Of a DNA stretch of 64,000 nt, positions 8,908 to 20,598 are shown piece after piece. The position numbers were made by a program, and so were the translations under genes. The stretch comes from Thermoclostridium stercorarium subsp. stercorarium DSM 8532 (GTDB taxonomy: Bacteria; Bacillota; Clostridia; DSM-8532): NCBI RefSeq assembly GCF_000331995.1, contig NC_020134.1:841461-905460 (forward strand), given 5' to 3'. The notes under the pieces are model-generated. The model searched no databases and was not told where the DNA came from. It saw only the letters and a list, made by a program, of their open reading frames with translations. The first letter of the stretch is position 1. Each line of letters opens with the position of its first letter.

Positions 8908-9477
8908 TTACAGTTCCCAAAGCCTGTCGGTGCCCGTGGAAACCGCAATTGCACCAGAATTCAGTATTTCAATGACATCTTCCTTTGTTTCGACAAGACC
9001 GCCTGCTATCACAGGCATTGGTAACTGTTGGGTTATACGTTTTATAATTTTTGGCATTATTCCGGGCAGTACTTCGACCATATGCGGTTTTACGGCATTT
9101 GCCGTCTTAACCGACGTATCGTACGACATACTGTCGATGAGGAAAAACCTCTGTATGGTGAACATTCCTCTGTCTGCCGCATATTTGATATTGTTGTTTT
9201 TGGTGCTTATTATACCGTCGGGTTGTATTACGTCGCAGATATAATCTATGGCACTGTTGTCACGCCCGATACCCTCAAGGAAATCTATATGAATTACGGC
9301 ATGTTTTCCTGCTTTTTTTATTGCGTCCACCATGGTTTTAATGTTAAAAATACTGGCATGCAGCAGGAATATTGTCGACACGGGCGAGTTTATTGCTTTC
9401 TGCAGCAGGTTTTCATTCCTTACAGCGGCAATAATCGGGTTTTGCTCAATTTTACTGATTATTTCTTCATGTTTCAT
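8908..9477 (-). CDS. glpP: GlpP, glycerol-3-phosphate-responsive antiterminator
   Basis: GlpP binds glycerol-3-phosphate and the leader RNA of glp operons to prevent termination. This 189-residue protein is a single TIM-barrel-like domain with PIIAAVRNE near the N-terminus, IHIDFLEGIGRD and PDGIISTK in the middle, and PVIAGGLVETKEDV with AVSTGTDRLWEL at the end, all family features. The frame opens nine bases earlier at a TTG, but AAAGGA lies nine bases before the ATG at 9477. No glpF, glpK or glpD gene is in the window, so it acts in trans. A HAD-IIA phosphatase follows 192 bases downstream on the same strand. Confidence 0.9.
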   Translation of the reverse strand: MKHEEIISKIEQNPIIAAVRNENLLQKAINSPVSTIFLLHASIFNIKTMVDAIKKAGKHAVIHIDFLEGIGRDNSAIDYICDVIQPDGIISTKNNNIKYAADRGMFTIQRFFLIDSMSYDTSVKTANAVKPHMVEVLPGIMPKIIKRITQQLPMPVIAGGLVETKEDVIEILNSGAIAVSTGTDRLWEL

Positions 9478-9618
9478 TAACGCCAATCCTTTAATAAGAA
9501 GGATGAAAATATTTTCTTTCTCGGTACTGCCCTAAAACGCCGAAAAAACCTTTCCAACCGGCATTGTCATACTACCATGATACAGAGCAGGACGAACCGT
9601 GTCAATACGCTTTGCGTT

Positions 9619-10161
9619 TTATTCCGCCTGCATTCCTGCCCTCAGTTTTCTTGCGGTATTTTCATCCTTCAATACCGATACAATGGCAAACGCAAAGTCA
9701 AGGGCGGTACCTGGGCCTTTTGAGGTTATAATCTTACTGGAAATTACCACTTTCTCGTTTTTTATCTTAGCCCCGATCAGTTCATTTTCAAAACCGGGGT
9801 AACATACGGCTTCCAAACCTTTCAAATGCCCTCTTCTTCCAAGAATTATCGGCGCTGCACAAATCGCCGCAACCCATTTGCCGTTTTCAACTCTGTGGGC
9901 TATTACTTTTTCCAGTTCCGAACTGTCATACAAATTATTGGTACCAGGCATTCCTCCAGGCAAAACAACCATATCGGCATTCTCAAGGTCGGCATCTGGA
10001 AGCAGGATATCGGCTGTTACAGGGATGTTATGACTTCCGGTAACGGTTTTTGAACCTGTTATTGAAACGGTGGAAACGTCAATGCCTGCTCTCCTTAACA
10101 CGTCCACAACCGTAAGCGCTTCTATTTCTTCAAAACCTTCGGCAAGCATTACATAAACCAT
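9619..10161 (-). CDS. DJ-1/PfpI (YajL-type) family protein
   Basis: This single-domain protein of 180 residues has the DJ-1 fold. The nucleophilic elbow is in AAICAAPIILGR near residue 100, the conserved acidic residue near the start is in AEGFEEIEAL, and VLPGGMPGTNNL precedes the active site. ISSKIITSKGPGTALDFA is the later conserved motif. Family members are described as glyoxalases, deglycases or stress chaperones; which applies here cannot be told. A GTG at 10173 is possible, but AAAGGTGG at that point better serves the ATG at 10161. It is divergent from the IclR gene. Confidence 0.85.
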   Translation of the reverse strand: MVYVMLAEGFEEIEALTVVDVLRRAGIDVSTVSITGSKTVTGSHNIPVTADILLPDADLENADMVVLPGGMPGTNNLYDSSELEKVIAHRVENGKWVAAICAAPIILGRRGHLKGLEAVCYPGFENELIGAKIKNEKVVISSKIITSKGPGTALDFAFAIVSVLKDENTARKLRAGMQAE

Positions 10162-10367
10162 TTTATCAACCACCTTTCGTATATTTAGTTTTTATTATAA
10201 ACTGTCAGTTTTAATTATAGCATATTAAAGCAGTGGAAAAAATTATTCATAGACCAGAATCGGCGTTTTCGCTTTTTCATGCCGCTGATAATTTGCTTTG
10301 TACTGTTCAGTCTTGACTATGCATATAACTGGTTATATAATTAAATTGTACCGCAATACAAAACTTC

Positions 10368-10384
10368 GTTTCATATAATGAAAC
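10368..10384. promoter_or_regulatory. Perfect palindrome, probable IclR operator
   Basis: GTTTCAT-ATA-ATGAAAC is a perfect 7-3-7 inverted repeat ending 16 bases before the IclR start. It contains a TATAAT at 10374-10379 that would serve as a -10 element, so binding there should block transcription. IclR-family proteins bind short A/T-rich palindromes of this kind, hence autoregulation is inferred. Confidence 0.65.
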
Positions 10385-10400
10385 AGAATGGGTTTTATAT

Positions 10401-11177
10401 ATGGCAGAAAATGGTGTTCAAACTCTTGACAGAACTTTCGACATAATTGAATTACTTGCCGTGACCCCTAATGGGATGGGAGTGACCGAGATTGGCCAAA
10501 AACTCGGTTTGCATAAAAGTACCGTATACCGTCTTATAAATGCATTGGTAAGGCGCGGGTACCTGGAAAAGGATCAGAACACAGGGTTATATAAAATCGG
10601 ACCGAAATTTATTGAAATAAGTGGTCTGTATGTTCGGCAAATTGAACTGAAAACCGAAGCGGCGCCGTTCATGCGACATCTTACCGAGTTGACGGGTCAG
10701 GTAACACATCTGGCAATACTGGATGAAACAGAAGTGGTTTACATAGAAAAAATAGAAGTAATGCAAAGTCTCAGAATGTATTCCCAGATTGGAAAACGAG
10801 TGCCTGTGCATTGTTCAGCCCTGGGTAAGGTGCTTTTGTCAGGGCAGAACAGTGATTATCAGGAACAAGTCTTAGGAAAAATAAAGTATATCCGTTATAC
10901 CGAAAATACGGTAAAAGATGCGGATGAATTCAAAAGAGAGCTTGAAATGGTCCGGCAAAAAGGGTGGGCAATTGATAACGAGGAACATGAAATTGGGATA
11001 CGGTGTATTGCAGCGCCGGTAAGGGATTTTACAGGAAAAATCATTGCGGCTTTGAGCATAACAGGCAGCAAAAACATAATTTCACCCGACAAGGATGAAT
11101 ATTATGGAAAACTGGTTGTTGAAGCCGCTGATAATATTTCCAGAAGACTGGGATTTACAGGAAAAACAGGAGAATGA
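10401..11177 (+). CDS. IclR-family transcriptional regulator, probably KdgR-like
   Basis: The 258-residue protein has an N-terminal winged helix-turn-helix (ELLAVTPNGMGVTEIGQKLG, then LHKSTVYRLINALVRRGYLE, residues about 14-60) and a C-terminal IclR effector domain. The effector domain contains HLAILDETEVVYIEK, VPVHCSALGKVLLS and IAAPVRDFTGKIIAALSITG. The next two genes are KDPG aldolase and KDG kinase, so 2-keto-3-deoxygluconate or its phosphate is a likely effector by analogy with KdgR; this is inference. A palindrome overlaps its -10 box. The ribosome binding site is weak. The three genes probably form one operon. Confidence 0.88.
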   Translation: MAENGVQTLDRTFDIIELLAVTPNGMGVTEIGQKLGLHKSTVYRLINALVRRGYLEKDQNTGLYKIGPKFIEISGLYVRQIELKTEAAPFMRHLTELTGQVTHLAILDETEVVYIEKIEVMQSLRMYSQIGKRVPVHCSALGKVLLSGQNSDYQEQVLGKIKYIRYTENTVKDADEFKRELEMVRQKGWAIDNEEHEIGIRCIAAPVRDFTGKIIAALSITGSKNIISPDKDEYYGKLVVEAADNISRRLGFTGKTGE

Positions 11178-11246
11178 TTTTCCTGACCGGTCATTATTGG
11201 AACGGGCTTTGGAAAATATTGAGAAATAATAAGAGAGGTGGATTTT

Positions 11247-11891
11247 ATGAAAAAGGAACAGGTTATTTCAAGAATTCGCGAAGTAGGCCTTGTTGCGGTG
11301 GTAAGGGCTGAAAATGAAGACAAAGCCCTTAGAATTACCGAAGCGTGCCTTGAGGGCGGCGTTGCAGCGATTGAAATTACCTTTACGGTGCCGGGAGCGC
11401 ATAAGGTTATTGAAAAGCTCGCAAGCCGTTTCTCGGAGGACCAGATCATTCTTGGCGCCGGAACGGTTCTTGATCCTGAGACGGCAAGAATCGCAATACT
11501 GTCAGGTGCTCAGTATGTGGTAAGCCCCAGCCTGAATCTTGAAACGGTTAAACTGTGCAACAGGTATCGTGTTGCCTGCATGCCCGGTGCAATGACAATT
11601 CGTGAGGTTGTTGAATGCCTTGAAGCCGGCGCAGATATTATTAAGGTTTTCCCCGGAGAATTATTCGGTCCGAAAATTATCAAAGCCATTAAAGGACCCA
11701 TTCCGCAGGCTGAATTAATGCCAACGGGTGGTGTGTCGGTGGACAATGCCGCAGAATGGATTAAGGCCGGAGCTGTAGCGCTGGGTGCAGGAAGCAGCCT
11801 GACTGCAGGCGCAAAAACCGGGGACTATGCAAAAATTACAGAGACGGCTAAGCTCTTCCTTGAAAAAATCAGGGAGGCAAGAGGTCAGTAA
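11247..11891 (+). CDS. eda: 2-keto-3-deoxy-6-phosphogluconate aldolase (Eda/KdgA)
   Basis: It cleaves KDPG to pyruvate and glyceraldehyde-3-phosphate by class I Schiff-base chemistry. The 214-residue TIM barrel has the catalytic glutamate in AAIEITFTVPG, GAGTVLDPETA, SPSLNLETV, the Schiff-base lysine in DIIKVFPGELFGPK, and the phosphate-binding MPTGGVSVDNA. A GTG at 11238 is in frame, but AGAGAGG lies best for the ATG at 11247. It follows the IclR gene by 69 bases and precedes kdgK by 57, so the group processes KDG from uronates. A 4-hydroxy-2-oxoglutarate aldolase side activity is usual in this family. Confidence 0.93.
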   Translation: MKKEQVISRIREVGLVAVVRAENEDKALRITEACLEGGVAAIEITFTVPGAHKVIEKLASRFSEDQIILGAGTVLDPETARIAILSGAQYVVSPSLNLETVKLCNRYRVACMPGAMTIREVVECLEAGADIIKVFPGELFGPKIIKAIKGPIPQAELMPTGGVSVDNAAEWIKAGAVALGAGSSLTAGAKTGDYAKITETAKLFLEKIREARGQ

Positions 11892-11948
11892 AAACTTAAA
11901 TTGTGCAATTGGTTTAAAGAATTAAAATTCACGGAAGGAGTTGATTCT

Positions 11949-13049
11949 ATGGCTTTGTTGGATATTAAACCAAAAAGTGAATGCGCGTATGACTGTATAT
12001 CCCTTGGTGAAATAATGCTGAGGCTTGATCCGGGCGAAGGTCGTATCCGTACGGCCCGTTACTTCAGAGTGTGGGAAGGCGGCGGTGAATATAACGTTAC
12101 CCGTGGCCTGAGAAAATGCTTCGGCATGGATGTTGCGGTTGTTACGGCTTTTGCCGACAATGAAGTGGGACGCCTTCTTGAAGACTTGGTAATGCAGGGC
12201 GGAGTGGACACCCGCTTCATCAAATGGATGCCTTTTGACGGTATTGGAAGAAAGGTCAGAAACGGTCTTAACTTTACAGAAAGAGGATATGGCGTAAGAG
12301 GCGCCCTGGGTGTATCCGACCGCGCGTATACCGCCGCTTCTCAGCTGAAAAAAGGCGATATAGACTGGGATACCATATTCGGAAAATACGGAGCGCGCTG
12401 GTTCCATACCGGAGGAATTTTTGCCGCCTTGTCTGAAACAACGCCTGAAGTGGTGATTGAAGCGGTTCAGACGGCAAAGAAATACGGTACAATTGTATCT
12501 TATGACTTGAATTACAGACCTTCGCTGTGGAAAGCCATCGGCGGCGAGAAGAGGGCTCAGGAAGTCAACAAGGAAATTGCGAAATATATTGACGTGATGA
12601 TTGGTAACGAAGAAGACTTCACTGCGGCCTTAGGGTTCAAAGTTGAAGGCAACGACGAAAATCTCAAGTCTTTGAATATTGAGGGTTATAAAAATATGAT
12701 TAATGAGGTTGTCAAGACATATCCCAATTTCAAAGTTGTTGCCACAACCTTAAGAACCGTTCATACCGCTACAATTAATGACTGGAGCGCTATCTGCTGG
12801 GCAGACGGCAAGATATACCAGTCCAGAGAATATAAGAATCTGGAGATTCTTGACAGGGTTGGCGGCGGTGACAGCTTTGCTTCAGGTCTCATTTACGGCC
12901 TTATGACGACGGGAGATCCTGAAAAAGCGGTAAATTACGGTGCCGCTCATGGTGCGCTGGCAATGACGACACCCGGCGATACTTCAATGGCGGATGTAAA
13001 AGAAGTGGAAAAACTGATGTCCGGCGGAAGCGCCAGGGTTGTGCGTTAA
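11949..13049 (+). CDS. kdgK: 2-keto-3-deoxygluconate kinase (PfkB family)
   Basis: KdgK phosphorylates 2-keto-3-deoxygluconate for the adjacent aldolase. The PfkB/ribokinase fold is shown by GEIMLRLDPGEGRIRTA near the N-terminus, the substrate-side glycines in WEGGGEYNVTRGL, and the catalytic signature DRVGGGDSFASGLIYGL near residue 305, with the base Asp. At 366 residues it is longer than typical KdgK proteins (about 310-340). A frame from 11901 exists, but GGAAGGAG at 11933-11940 fixes the ATG at 11949. The sugar assignment rests on the aldolase neighbour; another 2-keto sugar is possible. Confidence 0.88.
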   Translation: MALLDIKPKSECAYDCISLGEIMLRLDPGEGRIRTARYFRVWEGGGEYNVTRGLRKCFGMDVAVVTAFADNEVGRLLEDLVMQGGVDTRFIKWMPFDGIGRKVRNGLNFTERGYGVRGALGVSDRAYTAASQLKKGDIDWDTIFGKYGARWFHTGGIFAALSETTPEVVIEAVQTAKKYGTIVSYDLNYRPSLWKAIGGEKRAQEVNKEIAKYIDVMIGNEEDFTAALGFKVEGNDENLKSLNIEGYKNMINEVVKTYPNFKVVATTLRTVHTATINDWSAICWADGKIYQSREYKNLEILDRVGGGDSFASGLIYGLMTTGDPEKAVNYGAAHGALAMTTPGDTSMADVKEVEKLMSGGSARVVR

Positions 13050-13077
13050 TAAGAATATTGGCCGGTACTGAAAATCA

Positions 13078-13125
13078 TTCGGGAGATCATGAGTTTCATA
13101 CGTGGTCTCCCGAAATTAATTTTGT
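13078..13125 (+). terminator. Intrinsic terminator after kdgK
   Basis: TTCGGGAGATCATG pairs with the later arm CGTGGTCTCCCGAA, using two G-U pairs, and ATTAATTTTG follows. It sits 28 bases after the kdgK stop and closes the IclR-eda-kdgK unit. Confidence 0.75.
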
Positions 13126-13395
13126 AAAAGTAATTCCGTAGTATTTGCTGATCAGGAAGAATTTTGCGTTTTCATTATAACTGCAAAGTAAGTAAAAAAT
13201 TAATACTATTTCGTATTACCTTTGTGCGTGAGCGGAAAAGATAATTCTTTATTCAAAAGTAAATGAATTTACGTCTGATCATTTCGTTCAAATTAAAATT
13301 TCCTCAAAAGTCAAATAATTCGTTCTTATTCATAGGTATCTCGGAAATATTAATTTTTTGCTTAAGCCCACTAAAATTTTTCATTTGTTTTATAT
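13126..13395. other. Intergenic, AT-rich, no gene seen
   Basis: I see no gene, RNA or clear promoter in this stretch. A frame running from 13263 has no ribosome binding site and passes into the IS30 relic in the wrong frame. Confidence 0.4.
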
Positions 13396-13622
13396 TTAGA
13401 AGAAAAGTATACAATAACGGAAATAGCGAAAAGACTAAGCAGGCACAGAAGGACAATATAAAGAGAGATAGTCCGTGGAACAATATATCTACAAAATAGT
13501 CATTTGACATACAGAAAAGAGTATTGTGTGGATGTAGCACGGAGTCAGTTAAAGATAGGAAATGACTATGAATTAGTGAGGTATATAGAGTCAAAGATAA
13601 TCAATGAAAAGTATTCTCCGGA
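13396..13622 (+). pseudogene. IS30-type transposase relic, 5' part
   Basis: Reading from 13396 gives LEEKYTITEIAKRLSRHRRT, then a stop codon, then REIVRGTIYLQNSHLTYRK. After a frame change it gives CVDVARSQLKIGN and YIESKIINEKYSPE. A helix-turn-helix with IAKRLSRHRRTI..REI.RGT and a later KYSPE block is the N-terminal pattern of IS30-family transposases. The internal stop and the frameshift make it dead. It breaks off exactly where the IS256-family element begins, and its reading resumes on the far side of that element. Confidence 0.7.
13615..13622. repeat. Target-site duplication, left copy
   Basis: TCTCCGGA here is repeated at 14917-14924, directly abutting both ends of the IS256-family element. 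Eight bases is a normal duplication length for that family. Confidence 0.75.
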
Positions 13623-14916
13623 GAGAGTTGTCAAGAATTTTGTGTCTGATTAAAGTAACGTAACTGGAAAATTTGTTGTATTTCATAAATGTGAGCATTT
13701 ATCATTGGTACCGCTTTTTTCCATTTTGTCCGCCTCAAGTTCTCCCTCTGTAAATATATGTTAATTTCCAATACTTCGACAGAGTTAAAGTAACCACCCG
13801 ATCTTATCCGAATTTTTTCAACTAGACTGTTGATACTCTCTACACTGTTGGTAGTATAAACATGCTTCCTCAAGGATTCGGGGTATTTAATGAAAGCCAT
13901 ATAATGTTCTGCTTTCTCCATGAGAATGTTCATATATCGGCTATATTTACTCTTAAATTTACTGCAAAGGTCATAAAACTTTTGAACAGCTTCATCAAAG
14001 GAAGAAGCAAATTTTATTTTATCGAGTTCTTTATTGAATTCTGCGGCATCAGCTTTGGTCATGTATTTGCGGATATTTCTCTGAAGGTGTACAAAACAGA
14101 GCTGATGATCAGCATATGGATATACAGCTTTGACGGTCTCGATAATACCTGGGAAATCATCACTTACAACCACTAAAACTCGTTTAAGACCGCGGTTTAT
14201 CAAGTCTTCAAAGACCTTGTTCCAATCGGCTCTGTTTTCTTTGCCGAAGAAGGTGTAAAGGCCAAAGATGTCTTTCTTACCTTCCATATCAACGCCAAGG
14301 ATTATGTAGCATGCGGCTTTCTTCACTTTTGAGCCGTCTTTTATCTCACAATGATAAGCATCGATTAATAAAGCAAACACCGATTCGGGTAATTCCCGTT
14401 GTTTGAAAAGGTCTAATTCACTTTTTAGGTCATCTTTGATTTTGTTGAGTTCATCATCAGAGTAAGGAAGGTTGAGGCTTTTGAGGGTATTTAAGAGAGA
14501 AGATTCTGAATAACCGTTGACAACAAGGGACATAAGAAGGTCTGTATAGGATTCATCCACCCTTTTATACGGTTCAGGTAGGATGTGGGGTCTGAAATCG
14601 CCAGTGCGAGTTCTTGGGACAGAGATGTCCAGGTTACCCATAGGTGTACCAAGTTTTCTATCATAAAAGCCGTTGCCTTTGTCGTTCTCGTTTTTCAAGA
14701 GATAGATTTGGCGTTCAGACAACATAAACCAGTCGAGCAAATCCTCCAGCAACTTTTTGAGGGCAGGGCGTGATGGATCTGAATCAGAGCAATACTGGTT
14801 TAATACTTTTTCAACCGCCATATTTTTGACTGTTTCATAATAGGTATTTTTATCCATAATTACCAGCCTCCTTTGTGATTTTATTATACACCAGACACAA
14901 TTTTATTTTAACACCC
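13623..14916 (-). mobile_element. IS256-family insertion sequence, apparently complete (1294 bp)
   Basis: The element carries one transposase gene and has imperfect terminal inverted repeats of about 25 bases. The left end begins GAGAGTTGTCAAG and the right end, read inward, begins GGGTGTTAAAATAAAA; both reach the shared block TTGTGTCTG. An eight-base duplication, TCTCCGGA, flanks it. The intact transposase, intact ends and exact duplication point to recent movement into an older IS30 relic. Family membership rests on the Mutator-type transposase. Confidence 0.85.
13631..14857 (-). CDS. IS256-family (Mutator-type) transposase
   Basis: The 408-residue protein is full length and uninterrupted. 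The DDE residues can be placed: the first Asp in FALLIDAYHCEIKDG near residue 167, the second in VLVVVSDDFPGI near residue 232, and the Glu in YTTNSVESINSLVEKIR near residue 340. The C/H-rich stretch YPYADHQLCFVHLQRNIR between them is typical of the family. The N-terminal third holds the DNA-binding part. A good ribosome binding site (AGGAGG) precedes the ATG. The gene fills nearly the whole element, as expected. Confidence 0.95.
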   Translation of the reverse strand: MDKNTYYETVKNMAVEKVLNQYCSDSDPSRPALKKLLEDLLDWFMLSERQIYLLKNENDKGNGFYDRKLGTPMGNLDISVPRTRTGDFRPHILPEPYKRVDESYTDLLMSLVVNGYSESSLLNTLKSLNLPYSDDELNKIKDDLKSELDLFKQRELPESVFALLIDAYHCEIKDGSKVKKAACYIILGVDMEGKKDIFGLYTFFGKENRADWNKVFEDLINRGLKRVLVVVSDDFPGIIETVKAVYPYADHQLCFVHLQRNIRKYMTKADAAEFNKELDKIKFASSFDEAVQKFYDLCSKFKSKYSRYMNILMEKAEHYMAFIKYPESLRKHVYTTNSVESINSLVEKIRIRSGGYFNSVEVLEINIYLQRENLRRTKWKKAVPMINAHIYEIQQIFQLRYFNQTQNS

Positions 14917-14924
14917 TCTCCGGA
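14917..14924. repeat. Target-site duplication, right copy
   Basis: TCTCCGGA, identical to 13615-13622. Removing the element and one copy restores the reading TAT-TCT-CCG-GAT-GCG (Y-S-P-D-A) of the interrupted IS30-type gene. Confidence 0.75.
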
Positions 14925-15017
14925 TGCGGTTATAGAGATTAATGAATACCCAAGGAGGATATTTGGTTATAGGTCAGCCAGGAGATGGCTGTGTGATACA
15001 ATGAAGCAAATCCAATA
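14925..15017 (+). pseudogene. IS30-type transposase relic, 3' part
   Basis: The frame restored across the insertion site reads SPDAVIEINEYPRRIFGYRS and continues ARRWLCDTMKQIQ to a stop at 15015-15017. The SPDAVI block continues the KYSP of the left part, and NEYPRRIFGYRSA resembles the C-terminal LN..PRK..GY motif of IS30 transposases. The catalytic middle, well over 100 residues, is missing. The relic had therefore lost its centre by deletion independently of the IS256 insertion. Confidence 0.6.
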
Positions 15018-15091
15018 AGCAATGGATTTACCAAATTTTTCACGGCATTTAATATTGCAATTTATAAAATAAATTTTGTTTACATAAGGTG

Positions 15092-15120
15092 TTGACAAAA
15101 TTAAAGCCGCGTGATAATAT
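15092..15120 (+). promoter_or_regulatory. rRNA promoter P1
   Basis: TTGACA (15092-15097), a 17-base spacer and TAATAT (15115-15120). It is the first of three promoters of the same geometry ahead of the 16S gene. Confidence 0.75.
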
Positions 15121-15232
15121 AAAAAAAGCTGTCGCTGACGAAAAGCGGAGCAGCGGGATTGAAAACGGGATACATTAAAGGAAAGACAATTTAGCGTATC
15201 CGCAAGAGACAGAAAATGGTAAACATAAAGGC

Positions 15233-15261
15233 TTGACAAAACATAAAGGATATGTTAAATT
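15233..15261 (+). promoter_or_regulatory. rRNA promoter P2
   Basis: TTGACA (15233-15238), a 17-base spacer and TAAATT (15256-15261), preceded by ACATAAAGGC as in the other two copies. Confidence 0.75.
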
Positions 15262-15322
15262 AAAAATCCCGTTGCTGAGGCGGCGGAAGCGAAGAATATC
15301 ACGAAAAGTTAACATAAAGCAC

Positions 15323-15351
15323 TTGACAAAAGATAAGAGACATGATAAACT
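15323..15351 (+). promoter_or_regulatory. rRNA promoter P3
   Basis: TTGACA (15323-15328), a 17-base spacer and TAAACT (15346-15351), preceded by ACATAAAGCAC. It is the copy nearest the 16S gene. Confidence 0.75.
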
Positions 15352-15524
15352 AAGAATCCGCCACGGGGAAGACGGCGAAGGCAAGGACAGCGGAAGTGGC
15401 AAAGCCGACGGGGAGTCGGAACCGGACATTGAAAATTGAACAGTGCAAGACGAATCCGTTAAGAACTTTGAGACTCTGTGTAACAGAGCTAGAGGGAAAC
15501 CATCGGATTAGACGGTAAGAAGTT

Positions 15525-20322
<4,798 letters not shown>

Positions 20323-20403
20323 AAAGAAGGCTTTCCGAGGAAGCCGGCGGTAGGCATTATACAGTTTTGAGGGTACTTATATGTACCTTAAAAATTAAAA
20401 ATT

Positions 20404-20519
<116 letters not shown>

Positions 20520-20527
20520 ATTTTATG

Positions 20528-20565
20528 AAAGCCTTGTGGTTATCTGCCACAAGGCTTTTTTCGTG
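20528..20565 (+). terminator. Intrinsic terminator of the rRNA operon
   Basis: AAAGCCTTGTGG pairs with CCACAAGGCTTT over a short loop and TTTTT follows. The same hairpin lies 34 bases beyond the stop of the convergent carB-dapF gene and might work in both directions, although its minus-strand U tract is poor. Confidence 0.88.
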
Positions 20566-20598
20566 ATGTTTTTCTTCCGCTCCCTGGCATATTTCTTT

